DNA from: Rickettsiales bacterium
GTDB lineage: Bacteria; Pseudomonadota; Alphaproteobacteria; Rickettsiales; Midichloriaceae
Length of the DNA: 64,000 nt
Direction of reading: 5' to 3'
Assembly: GCA_023263785.1 (NCBI GenBank)
Contig: JALQUO010000002.1
Location: 124,308-188,307, forward strand
The position numbers and the translations under genes were made by a program. The notes under the pieces were generated by a model. The model made no database searches. It was not told where the DNA came from and saw nothing but the letters and a program-made list of their open reading frames with translations. Positions 45,589 to 52,733 of this stretch are shown one piece after another (the stretch's first letter is position 1; each line of letters begins with the position of its first letter).

Positions 45589-46343
45589 TTGAATTTTTTT
45601 ATAAAAAATATAGAAAGTTCATATAATAACACCATTGGGATTGCTAGCGACACCTGACTTATTACATCTGGTGGAGTGATTATAGCAGCAACAACAAAGT
45701 TCAGAACTATCGCATGCCTCCTGTACTTTCTAAGTACCTCAACACTAACAACACCTAACTTTGAAAGCATCAGCAGTATTATTGGGAGTTGAAAAACTAT
45801 TCCAAAGCTAATCAGAAGCTGAGTGATTGTACTGAGGTACTCACTTATTCTTGCTTCCAAAACAATTGGGATCTCAGAATGATTATAATTGATCAGGCCT
45901 TCGAAGCTAATGAAAAACTTACATGCAATTGGTGCTACAAGAAAAAATGCAATGCTGATTCCTATAAAAAACAAACAAATAGAACCTAAAACAAATGGTA
46001 AAATAACCCTTTTTTCTTTCTTATAAAGCCCAGGAGAAAGAAAGCGATATATTTGAAATATTATATATGGAAATGATAGTCCTAGACCAAGAAACAAACT
46101 CAATCTCATATGAGTCATGAAACCTTCTGTGATACCAGTAAAAATCAGTTTTTTATTGGTACTGTGTTGGGTTATTGCTTGCACTAAGGGCGCAGCAAGG
46201 AAGTCGTATACATCATTTGCAAAAAACATCGAAAAACAACATAGAACTATAAAAACAATAACACATCTTATGATTCTGTTTTGTAGCTCATTTATATGAG
46301 CTTCTATAGGAGCTTCGTTGAGAATTTCTTTATTTTCTGTCAT
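45585..46343 (-). CDS. tatC: Sec-independent protein translocase TatC
   Basis: Polytopic receptor of the twin-arginine translocase. 252 residues, six spans. Conserved blocks are HINELQNRIIRC, SPGLYKKEKR with the expected preceding IYRFL, and FQLPIILLMLSKLG. I start at the ATG reading MTENKEIL, which overlaps tatB by 14 bases; an in-frame TTG lies 15 bases upstream. Confidence 0.96.
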   Translation of the reverse strand: MTENKEILNEAPIEAHINELQNRIIRCVIVFIVLCCFSMFFANDVYDFLAAPLVQAITQHSTNKKLIFTGITEGFMTHMRLSLFLGLGLSFPYIIFQIYRFLSPGLYKKEKRVILPFVLGSICLFFIGISIAFFLVAPIACKFFISFEGLINYNHSEIPIVLEARISEYLSTITQLLISFGIVFQLPIILLMLSKLGVVSVEVLRKYRRHAIVLNFVVAAIITPPDVISQVSLAIPMVLLYELSIFFIKKFN

Positions 46344-46503
46344 GCCACCAACTTTCAATTTCTTTAGCTAATTTAGAGTATTGATCTTTAAGGAAAAAAA
46401 TCATATGACCGATTTTCTTCATGATTTTCACTATATCTTTTGGCTCAAGCACAATAAATGCTGTAATTGTAATTATAATAATCTCACCAAAGGATATAAA
46501 CAT
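46330..46503 (-). CDS. tatB: TatB-like translocase subunit
   Basis: 57 residues, found by translating the gap: MFISFGEIIIITITAFIVL, then EPKDIVKIMKKIGHM and an amphipathic helix. One N-terminal span, the hinge (normally LGPKxLP, here LEPKDIV) and helix are the TatA/TatB plan; F at position 2 and the placement directly before tatC favour TatB. Short for TatB (usually over 80). No separate tatA is seen, so this may serve both roles or tatA lies elsewhere. Confidence 0.85.
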   Translation of the reverse strand: MFISFGEIIIITITAFIVLEPKDIVKIMKKIGHMIFFLKDQYSKLAKEIESWWHDRK

Positions 46504-46510
46504 TATTTGA

Positions 46511-46960
46511 TTATTTGAGATATTTATGTAGATCTTCTTTTGGAAAATCAGATTTCAAAATTTTATTGTTCTTATCAAGTAATGCAAGATATGGGACATG
46601 CCACGATATTTCCCCTTCTTCATTGCGCTTAGCAAATTCTATTTTGATGGTATCTTTAAGAGCAAAAAGGTTTTCATCTGTTGGCTTTAGATGATAGACA
46701 TTATATTTCATCTGCCCAACAAATTCTTTTATTGTTTTTATATCTTTGTCTATTGAAATAAATATAATATTTTTAGCTGAGATTGTTTTGATTGTCTCTT
46801 TGCATGGTTCACACCATGATGCAAACAAGAACAATACTTTATCTCCAGGTGTTTTCTTTACATTACTTGCAAGTTGTTCAACATCAACAGGTATTAGATC
46901 TCCTGCTGCTGCAGAGTTTATGTGAAATAACAAGGCAAAAAGAAGTATGATTTTTTTCAT
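46511..46960 (-). CDS. Periplasmic thioredoxin-like protein (CEPC)
   Basis: 149 residues with a cleavable signal peptide (MKKIILLFALLFHINSAAAG). Thioredoxin fold with active site WCEPCK (Cys50, Cys53) and the cis-proline segment HVPYLALLDKNNKI. Likely a periplasmic reductase or isomerase in the style of TlpA. It overlaps the upstream CPYC paralogue by 4 bases and is followed by tatB after 7, so the redox pair and the Tat genes form one unit. Confidence 0.82.
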   Translation of the reverse strand: MKKIILLFALLFHINSAAAGDLIPVDVEQLASNVKKTPGDKVLFLFASWCEPCKETIKTISAKNIIFISIDKDIKTIKEFVGQMKYNVYHLKPTDENLFALKDTIKIEFAKRNEEGEISWHVPYLALLDKNNKILKSDFPKEDLHKYLK

Positions 46961-47433
46961 TTTATATATCTATATAATTGTCTGATGTTTACATTATCTT
47001 TTATGAGTCGATTGTCTTCATCGAGAATTGCTATATGAGGGATTGTATCTCTATATTTTATGTTAAATTTTCTGAAGACATTCAATATCTCCTCTGGACT
47101 GTTCATGTAATATACGTCAATGCTCTCAGGCATTTTTGAAGTCATTGCTGAAATCTTTTCATAGTCTTTATCAAGTGATATAAAAAGGATTCGTTCTGTT
47201 TTTCCACTTTTTACAATCTCATCAATTGCACTTTTACAATAAGGACACCATGATGTGAAGAAGAACAAGATTTTCTTATTATCCTCTATTCTGTTTAATG
47301 TCATTGTGAGGGTGTTTATGTCAACAACATGGAGCTGTCCAGCTGCAACTTTATTTACATTTAATATATTTAGTAGTAGTACTACAACAAGTGCTACCAA
47401 AGTTTTTTGAGAAGTTTGTATATTCATTTTCAT
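46957..47433 (-). CDS. Periplasmic thioredoxin-like protein (CPYC), tandem paralogue
   Basis: 158 residues, signal peptide or anchor at about 10-31 (LVALVVVLLLNIL). Active site WCPYCK (Cys63, Cys66), the CPYC dipeptide known from glutaredoxins, with cis-proline segment TIPHIAILDEDNRLI. Same layout as the downstream CEPC gene (W-C-x-x-C, ISxDKD, VP/IP-x-x-A-x-LD), so the two are old tandem duplicates that diverged at the active site. First gene of the trx-trx-tatB-tatC run. Confidence 0.82.
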   Translation of the reverse strand: MKMNIQTSQKTLVALVVVLLLNILNVNKVAAGQLHVVDINTLTMTLNRIEDNKKILFFFTSWCPYCKSAIDEIVKSGKTERILFISLDKDYEKISAMTSKMPESIDVYYMNSPEEILNVFRKFNIKYRDTIPHIAILDEDNRLIKDNVNIRQLYRYIK

Positions 47434-47494
47434 AAGGTTTTTTTATTTTATAACATAAGCAACCTCATAGTATTTTAATCTTTATAGCAAAACA

Positions 47495-47917
47495 ATGCAA
47501 AAAAATACTTTAAAAAAGATTATTGAACAATATAAAAAAGAAATTGAACAGCTGATCATAGGAAAGGCAAATCTTGAATATAGAATAAAGGCTCTTGAAG
47601 AAAACCTACAAAACCTCACAGAGGAACTTAAGAAAGAGTTAGATATTTTCTGTAAGAATTCAATAGATGGTTTCGACATTGGTTCCTTTATTGATAATGA
47701 GCTGCTTAAACAAAAAGTCGCAAAATCTGAAATTGAATCATTGTTATTTGATCTAGAAAACGTCACACAAGAAATAACAGATAAAAACATTGATAAAAAA
47801 ACTATGGAGCATTTATTAGATGAAATACTTCTGAAGGAAAAAATCGCAGAAGAAAAAAATGAGATGAAAGTAATAGATGCATTTGCTCTGTATAGTGCAA
47901 CAGCAAAAGAATCCTAG
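47495..47917 (+). CDS. Unknown coiled-coil protein, 140 residues
   Basis: Family not recognised. Residues 1-55 are a strong coiled coil (KKIIEQYKKEIEQLI, ALEENLQNLTEELKK), a second helical region covers 65-125. Soluble, acidic, no signal peptide. The short, all-helical design resembles FliJ/YscO-type export proteins, but nothing else supports that. It overlaps the convergent COQ9 gene by 4 bases. Confidence 0.65.
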   Translation: MQKNTLKKIIEQYKKEIEQLIIGKANLEYRIKALEENLQNLTEELKKELDIFCKNSIDGFDIGSFIDNELLKQKVAKSEIESLLFDLENVTQEITDKNIDKKTMEHLLDEILLKEKIAEEKNEMKVIDAFALYSATAKES

Positions 47918-48462
47918 TTGAAAATTTTGTTTTTTATTTTTGTTATCTTTCCAATCATCTCAAGCTGTTTTTGCATAAATTCAAGTAGATCATCAGACTT
48001 TGCAAGCTTGATGTGTAACAGGCAATTCTTATAAACACATGCAAGCATCATTCTTCTGGTATAGTAATCAAAGCCAGTTGACTTGTGTTCTACTGAATTC
48101 CATATTGTGTCTGTTGTGTAGAAAATGTGTGAGACTTTAAATGATAGATTATTTTTCATCCATAGAATCTTTTTTACGACTTCTTTATAGCACAACATAT
48201 ATTGCAATCTTGCCTCTAAAAGTTTTGAAACCTGTATATGAATTGGGAATGTATAGAACCCTTCTGTAATTATTTTCATCATCTCAGAATCAACTCTTGC
48301 GAAAAATCTTTCAGCTAAGCTAATATTACCCTTTGGAAACATTACCATGAAAATATCTCTTGAGATATTATTTGCTTTACAAACAGCATCTATGAGACCT
48401 TCATCCCAATTATGATCTTTTATGTTATCAATTGCTGAATTAAGTAGTTTTTCTTCATTCAT
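47914..48462 (-). CDS. COQ9-family ubiquinone biosynthesis protein
   Basis: Lipid-binding TetR-fold protein that helps ring modification in ubiquinone synthesis. 182 residues. The diagnostic C-terminal block is present (DTIWNS, then STGFDYYTRRMMLACVYKN), as is the FPKGNISLAERFF segment equivalent to FPGGxxxxxxFF. Found in alphaproteobacteria and mitochondria. It abuts the FkbM-type gene. Confidence 0.88.
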   Translation of the reverse strand: MNEEKLLNSAIDNIKDHNWDEGLIDAVCKANNISRDIFMVMFPKGNISLAERFFARVDSEMMKIITEGFYTFPIHIQVSKLLEARLQYMLCYKEVVKKILWMKNNLSFKVSHIFYTTDTIWNSVEHKSTGFDYYTRRMMLACVYKNCLLHIKLAKSDDLLEFMQKQLEMIGKITKIKNKIFN

Positions 48463-48463
48463 T

Positions 48464-49780
48464 TTAACTTAGTGTTTTTGCAATTAGGAAACGCCCCCTT
48501 TCAACCTGCATTATGTGTTCTATCTTTGACAACTCTATGAGCTTCCCATTTGATGGTTTTATTAACCAAAATCTGAAACCATTATCAAGTAACTGCCTTA
48601 CAACATTTTGCACATTAACATATTTGGCCATTTGATATTTTGACCAACTGGTGATGATCTTTATCTTTGGAGATGCAGCTATGATTTTTTGAGCACCTAA
48701 AATGATACTGAGCTCGCTACCATGTGTGTTGATATGTAGCATTGAAACATTTGTTAATCCTTCGAGTGCAGAATCTAATGTAACTGACTCAACAACCTCA
48801 CTGTTGTCGTAATTTGTATATATATTTTCTTGCTCAAGAATAATATTAGCGACGCCAAAGTTACTACGTTTTTGATGATCTTGCATGTCTAACATTAACT
48901 TTGTATTTTGGTCAAATAATACTTTGTTAAATGTTTTCACATTATTAAACCTGTTTATTCTGATTGAACTATCAAGTAATTTAAAAATATGCTTTCGAGC
49001 TTCGAAGCTGTAAACATTACCTTGATCACCAACTATCCTTGCAAGATATAGTGTGTAATAACCGAATCCAGCACCAGCATCTATAACTTTGTCACCTGGC
49101 TTCAGAAGGCTATACATAATATTGCTTATCTGAGCATCTATATAACCCTTGTCAACTACTTCTCTGCCGCTAAGAGATATCTCATCTGTATCAAGTAGTA
49201 TCTTATCTCCTGAAAATACATTTCTCACAACAACATTACTTCCATAACAACTATTTTTTGTATGTCTTTCAGTATTCATGTAAAAAGCTAAACACCCACA
49301 AAACACCAAAATAAGAGATAAATATAATACATGTATTTTATTTCTTGAGAGAAACGCACTTTTTGGTTCACTCGTATAATTTTCTCTTGCAGGCATTACA
49401 ACAGTCTTTTTTCCTAATCCCCAATTTGCTATATGTTCAGGTGGTTTAGGAGGTCTCGACTTATCCTTGAGTTTGCTTGTGAAACTTGGTTTTATAGGCT
49501 TTTGGAGAGCAACTGGTTGGTTTTGTGTATTTTTCTTTTTTTCTTGTTCTTCCCTATCTATCTCATCTATCAAGTCTTTTAGCCAATCAAAATTTTCATC
49601 ATCATCTTTTTTCTCAACTTGATTATTTGCAGATACGACTTCTGTTTTGTCATTTGAATCAAAGACACTGTCTATTATATCAGTTGTATCTTCATTATCT
49701 TGTTTTGTGTCCTTTTTATCATCCTTAAAAAGCTCATCAAAAAGCTTATCAAATTCACTTTTATTTTTATCCTCTGACAT
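48464..49780 (-). CDS. Membrane-anchored FkbM-type methyltransferase with long acidic N-terminus
   Basis: 438 residues in three parts. 1-130 is acidic and low in complexity (many D, E, K and N), likely disordered. 149-168 is one span (IHVLYLSLILVFCGCLAFYM). 180-438 is a SAM methyltransferase of the FkbM type, with motif I KVIDAGAGFGYYTLYLA (231-247), an acidic SFEARKH turn and the LHINTHGSELSIILGA block. Positive charges precede the span, suggesting the N-terminus is inside and the catalytic domain outside, odd for a SAM enzyme. Substrate unknown. It lies between the BON lipoprotein gene and COQ9. Confidence 0.75.
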   Translation of the reverse strand: MSEDKNKSEFDKLFDELFKDDKKDTKQDNEDTTDIIDSVFDSNDKTEVVSANNQVEKKDDDENFDWLKDLIDEIDREEQEKKKNTQNQPVALQKPIKPSFTSKLKDKSRPPKPPEHIANWGLGKKTVVMPARENYTSEPKSAFLSRNKIHVLYLSLILVFCGCLAFYMNTERHTKNSCYGSNVVVRNVFSGDKILLDTDEISLSGREVVDKGYIDAQISNIMYSLLKPGDKVIDAGAGFGYYTLYLARIVGDQGNVYSFEARKHIFKLLDSSIRINRFNNVKTFNKVLFDQNTKLMLDMQDHQKRSNFGVANIILEQENIYTNYDNSEVVESVTLDSALEGLTNVSMLHINTHGSELSIILGAQKIIAASPKIKIITSWSKYQMAKYVNVQNVVRQLLDNGFRFWLIKPSNGKLIELSKIEHIMQVERGRFLIAKTLS

Positions 49781-49795
49781 TTTCTAACTTTTTAA

Positions 49796-50392
49796 CTATT
49801 TTCCTCTTCTAGGATCGTCCTTTAGAATGATGTAATTAACAACTTTATCAACACCTTTTGTACTGCTTGCTATACTCAGAGCTTTATCCATTTCATCTTT
49901 ATTTTGTGCTATTCCAAGAAGATAAGCAACAGAATTATTTACAGAAATTTTATAATTTGTTGACATGAAATTCTTCTCAACAAGGAATCTGCTGCTAATA
50001 GCTTGTTCAATTAATGCATCATTCGCTGAATTCTTGATTGGCTTCATCTCAACATTTATTTCATTTATAACCTCTCTTACTCCCTTGACTGACCAGGCTA
50101 TTTTTACAGCATTCTCAGCGCATTCATTAGAAACAACACTGCCTGTCATTAAAACTCTACCCTCAAGGACATTCAAACTTATTGACATGAATAGGTGTGC
50201 ATTACCGCTTTTTGAGAATTCAGAAGTAATTTTACTATAGATCATTTTATCATCTATCATTGCTCCTATAGATCTCTCATCAGAAATCAGCATAGTAGTT
50301 GTCGCAACGGATAATGGTAACACTGCTGCACACCCAGATAAAGATATTTGCACAAGTGATAATAGTGCGAAAAGTTTATATTTTTTATTCAT
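49796..50392 (-). CDS. BON-domain outer membrane lipoprotein (DolP/YraP-like)
   Basis: 198 residues. Signal peptide with lipobox SLSGC (Cys21). Two BON domains: one around 60-125 (LNVLEGRVLMTGSV, WSVKGVREVINEI) and one around 130-195 (VNNSVAYLLGIAQNKDEM, STKGVDKVVNYI). This is the DolP/YraP layout, proteins that support outer-membrane integrity and BAM. It overlaps the upstream J-protein gene by 8 bases. Confidence 0.88.
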   Translation of the reverse strand: MNKKYKLFALLSLVQISLSGCAAVLPLSVATTTMLISDERSIGAMIDDKMIYSKITSEFSKSGNAHLFMSISLNVLEGRVLMTGSVVSNECAENAVKIAWSVKGVREVINEINVEMKPIKNSANDALIEQAISSRFLVEKNFMSTNYKISVNNSVAYLLGIAQNKDEMDKALSIASSTKGVDKVVNYIILKDDPRRGK

Positions 50393-50732
50393 TTATCAAT
50401 GTTTTTTTAGCTTGTATTATTTTTGCTGCAAGGTATTCTGTACCACCTTTATCTGGGTGGTTTATAAGCATAAGTTTTTTGAAAGCACTCAATATTTCAT
50501 CTTTTGAAGCTCCTTGTTTAACACCAAGAATTTGCATTGCTTCTTCTCTTGTTATGCTGTTAGCAGGATTTTCTCTATATCTTTTTTTACCATCTATTCT
50601 ATCCACTAATGCTTGAAGATAGATTATAAGACCAGGGATTGATTGTCTTAAGAAATGCTTGAATTTGCCAGTCTTAACATTATTTTTGTAAAAATAATAA
50701 GTGATTAAACTGAAAATCAAAAAGTTGAACAT
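50385..50732 (-). CDS. Membrane-anchored J-domain protein, Tim14/Pam18-like
   Basis: 115 residues. Short N-terminal hydrophobic segment (3-15), a basic linker, and a J-domain at about 60-115 with the HPD motif at 92-94 (INHPDKGGTEYLAAKI) and AMQILGV at the start. The order span-linker-C-terminal J-domain, the KGGTEYLA motif and the small size match Tim14/Pam18 and its alphaproteobacterial counterparts. It should stimulate DnaK at the membrane. Overlaps the BON gene. Confidence 0.85.
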   Translation of the reverse strand: MFNFLIFSLITYYFYKNNVKTGKFKHFLRQSIPGLIIYLQALVDRIDGKKRYRENPANSITREEAMQILGVKQGASKDEILSAFKKLMLINHPDKGGTEYLAAKIIQAKKTLINE

Positions 50733-50745
50733 AGTCTATAATCAA

Positions 50746-51345
50746 TTATATTAGATTCTTACAAAAGGTTTTTCGATGGTGTTTTGATAACCCATTCTCA
50801 AAGATACCATGCATATGTTCGGAAGTACAATATCCCTTATTTTTCATCCAATTATAGCATTGATTCTCATCATGTGATAGTTCAGACATGATTTTATCTC
50901 TAAACTCCTTAACAATAACCGAAGCAGCTGCTATGTTATAACATGTCGCATCACCTTTAACTATTGTCTCAACATTACATTTAGAGACTTCAAATGGATT
51001 GATTATACCATCAACAAAAATTAATTTATTTTCTTTTTTGACATTATGTAAAGCTTGTTTCATAGCATTATTTGTAGCAACAACAATTCCATCTGCATCA
51101 ATTTTTTCTGGACTTATAATGCCTATTCCGTAATGAAGTAAATCTTGCTCAGATAATTCAATTAATTTTTTATTTATAAAATCTCTTTTCTTAGCTGTAA
51201 GCTTTTTTGAATCGTTTACTCCTATTTTAGAAAGAAGTTCCTCTGTAATTGAATCAGCAAACCAAACAGCTGCAGCAACAACTGGTCCTGCAATCGCACC
51301 GCGACCAACTTCATCTATTCCAATTGCATCGAGTTTTAACAACAT
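50746..51345 (-). CDS. rnhB: Ribonuclease HII
   Basis: Removes ribonucleotides from DNA and RNA in hybrids. 199 residues. The catalytic DEVGRGAIAGPVVAAAV has Asp11-Glu12; further acidic residues are in FVDGIIN and in the KGDATCYNIAAASVIVKE segment. Normal length. It starts a five-gene minus-strand run ending with COQ9. Confidence 0.96.
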   Translation of the reverse strand: MLLKLDAIGIDEVGRGAIAGPVVAAAVWFADSITEELLSKIGVNDSKKLTAKKRDFINKKLIELSEQDLLHYGIGIISPEKIDADGIVVATNNAMKQALHNVKKENKLIFVDGIINPFEVSKCNVETIVKGDATCYNIAAASVIVKEFRDKIMSELSHDENQCYNWMKNKGYCTSEHMHGIFENGLSKHHRKTFCKNLI

Positions 51346-51440
51346 AAATAATGATATTTTTTAATTAAGACAAGAATGTATTTTTAATTTCTAAATTATC
51401 TTGATACAATATACAAAGGAACTTAAAAATAAATTATAAA

Positions 51441-51728
51441 ATGTACGCTAGAATATATAAGGAGAAAAAATCCATAACTCAATCAGCACCATTTGAAGGA
51501 AAATGGATTCTAGAGTTTATTCCTAGCCCTGAGGGAGTCTACGTTAGTGGCACTATGAATTGGAATGCAAGCACTGACGTTAATAAACAAATAAAACTAA
51601 AATTTGATACAGTTGATGCAGCTAAATCATATGCTGAAGAACATGGAGTAACAATAATATTTGAATCAGAAGAATCATTGAATTCTAAAAAAATTACTAA
51701 AAAATCTTATTTAGAAAATTTTAAATAA
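51441..51728 (+). CDS. NDUFS4-like complex I accessory subunit
   Basis: 95 residues. Matches the ETC complex I conserved region: KWILEF, then GTMNWNASTD (usual MGWTSSxD), QIKLKFDTVDAAKSYAEEHG. In mitochondria and alphaproteobacteria this subunit stabilises the NADH-oxidising arm. It is encoded away from the nuo genes, alone on the plus strand. Confidence 0.85.
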   Translation: MYARIYKEKKSITQSAPFEGKWILEFIPSPEGVYVSGTMNWNASTDVNKQIKLKFDTVDAAKSYAEEHGVTIIFESEESLNSKKITKKSYLENFK

Positions 51729-51742
51729 TTAAAGTAGAAGCT

Positions 51743-52099
51743 CTAGTATTTGATCTTGCTTTTTACCCAACCTTTAAATTCATTAAAGTTCAATGGTTTT
51801 TTAAACCAAGAATACTGGTAGTTTATATCCTCGGCTTCAATTTTATCTTCTGCACTTATGACAACTATAGGCACCTGATATCTTGACATCTCAAATATGA
51901 CATTCTTGCCTTTAAAGTTCTCTTCTATGTTCCAATCTGTCACAACAAGATCAGGTACTAAATCTATTTGCATAAGCTCCTGAAACTCCTTATGTGAACT
52001 TGCAGTAAAAATCCTATCAACACCTAACTTTGTAAGAAAGAACTTTGTAATTTCCATAGTTGTTTTGCAATCTTCAACAACAATTGCTGTCTTTGTCAT
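51743..52099 (-). CDS. Stand-alone response-regulator receiver
   Basis: 118 residues, one CheY-like domain without output. Phosphorylation site Asp55 (VVTDWNI), acidic pocket Glu9-Asp10, Ser82 (VISAED) and Lys101 (KKPLN) all present, so it should be phosphorylatable. No kinase gene is nearby. It overlaps the lolA stop by 4 bases and ends the lepB operon. Confidence 0.9.
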   Translation of the reverse strand: MTKTAIVVEDCKTTMEITKFFLTKLGVDRIFTASSHKEFQELMQIDLVPDLVVTDWNIEENFKGKNVIFEMSRYQVPIVVISAEDKIEAEDINYQYSWFKKPLNFNEFKGWVKSKIKY

Positions 52100-52728
52100 T
52101 TTTCATCAACCTCGAAAAATTTTTTATTTTTAAAAATGAATTCTTTATCCTCGATCTTATTGTTTGAATTAAAATTTTTAAATGCAATGAATGATCTAGG
52201 TCTGTCATTAACATATATAGCCACACTATTAAGATTTTGTTTCAAAAAGTTAACTTGTAGATCAACTTTCTCATCATCCTGTTTTGTGAAGCTTAGTTTA
52301 AGCTCAGTCTCATCATCATTACAAAGACACTCAAATCCCTCAAAATCATTTTTGAATTCAAGAGATTCTTTTGCCAGAAAAGTCAGAAACTTCGGATCTT
52401 GCTTGATTTTCGTAAGTTCATCGAGCTCATGATCGTAATATGTAACTATATCCTTGTTTATTAAGATAGAAATGCTTTTGGGGTTTTTATAATCTATTTT
52501 CATCATACCAGGCTTTTTCACATATATTTTTCCTGTCTTAATCTGTTCGTTAGTTTTTTCCAAGAAATCAGTAGAAAAGCTTTTCATACTATTCATACTG
52601 TTCTGTACCGAATGAACTTTACTTTCTGTGCAGGGGCTCAGCTCAGTGCCAAACGCTGCAGCAGAGAAAATACAGATCATACAAAGTATTTTGAGACATA
52701 CTGAAATAGATGTCAAGATTTTTCTCAT
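52096..52728 (-). CDS. lolA: Outer-membrane lipoprotein carrier LolA
   Basis: Periplasmic chaperone moving lipoproteins to the outer membrane. 210 residues with signal peptide (MRKILTSISVCLKILC to SAAAFG). The region SMKSFSTDFLE and KIYVKKPGMMKIDYKNP is typical of LolA, as is ITYYD-like VTYYDHELDEL. Start ATG 52728; a GTG at 52737 would overlap opdB. The matching ABC ATPase lolD is cut by the window end. Confidence 0.88.
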   Translation of the reverse strand: MRKILTSISVCLKILCMICIFSAAAFGTELSPCTESKVHSVQNSMNSMKSFSTDFLEKTNEQIKTGKIYVKKPGMMKIDYKNPKSISILINKDIVTYYDHELDELTKIKQDPKFLTFLAKESLEFKNDFEGFECLCNDDETELKLSFTKQDDEKVDLQVNFLKQNLNSVAIYVNDRPRSFIAFKNFNSNNKIEDKEFIFKNKKFFEVDEK

Positions 52729-52733
52729 AAAAA

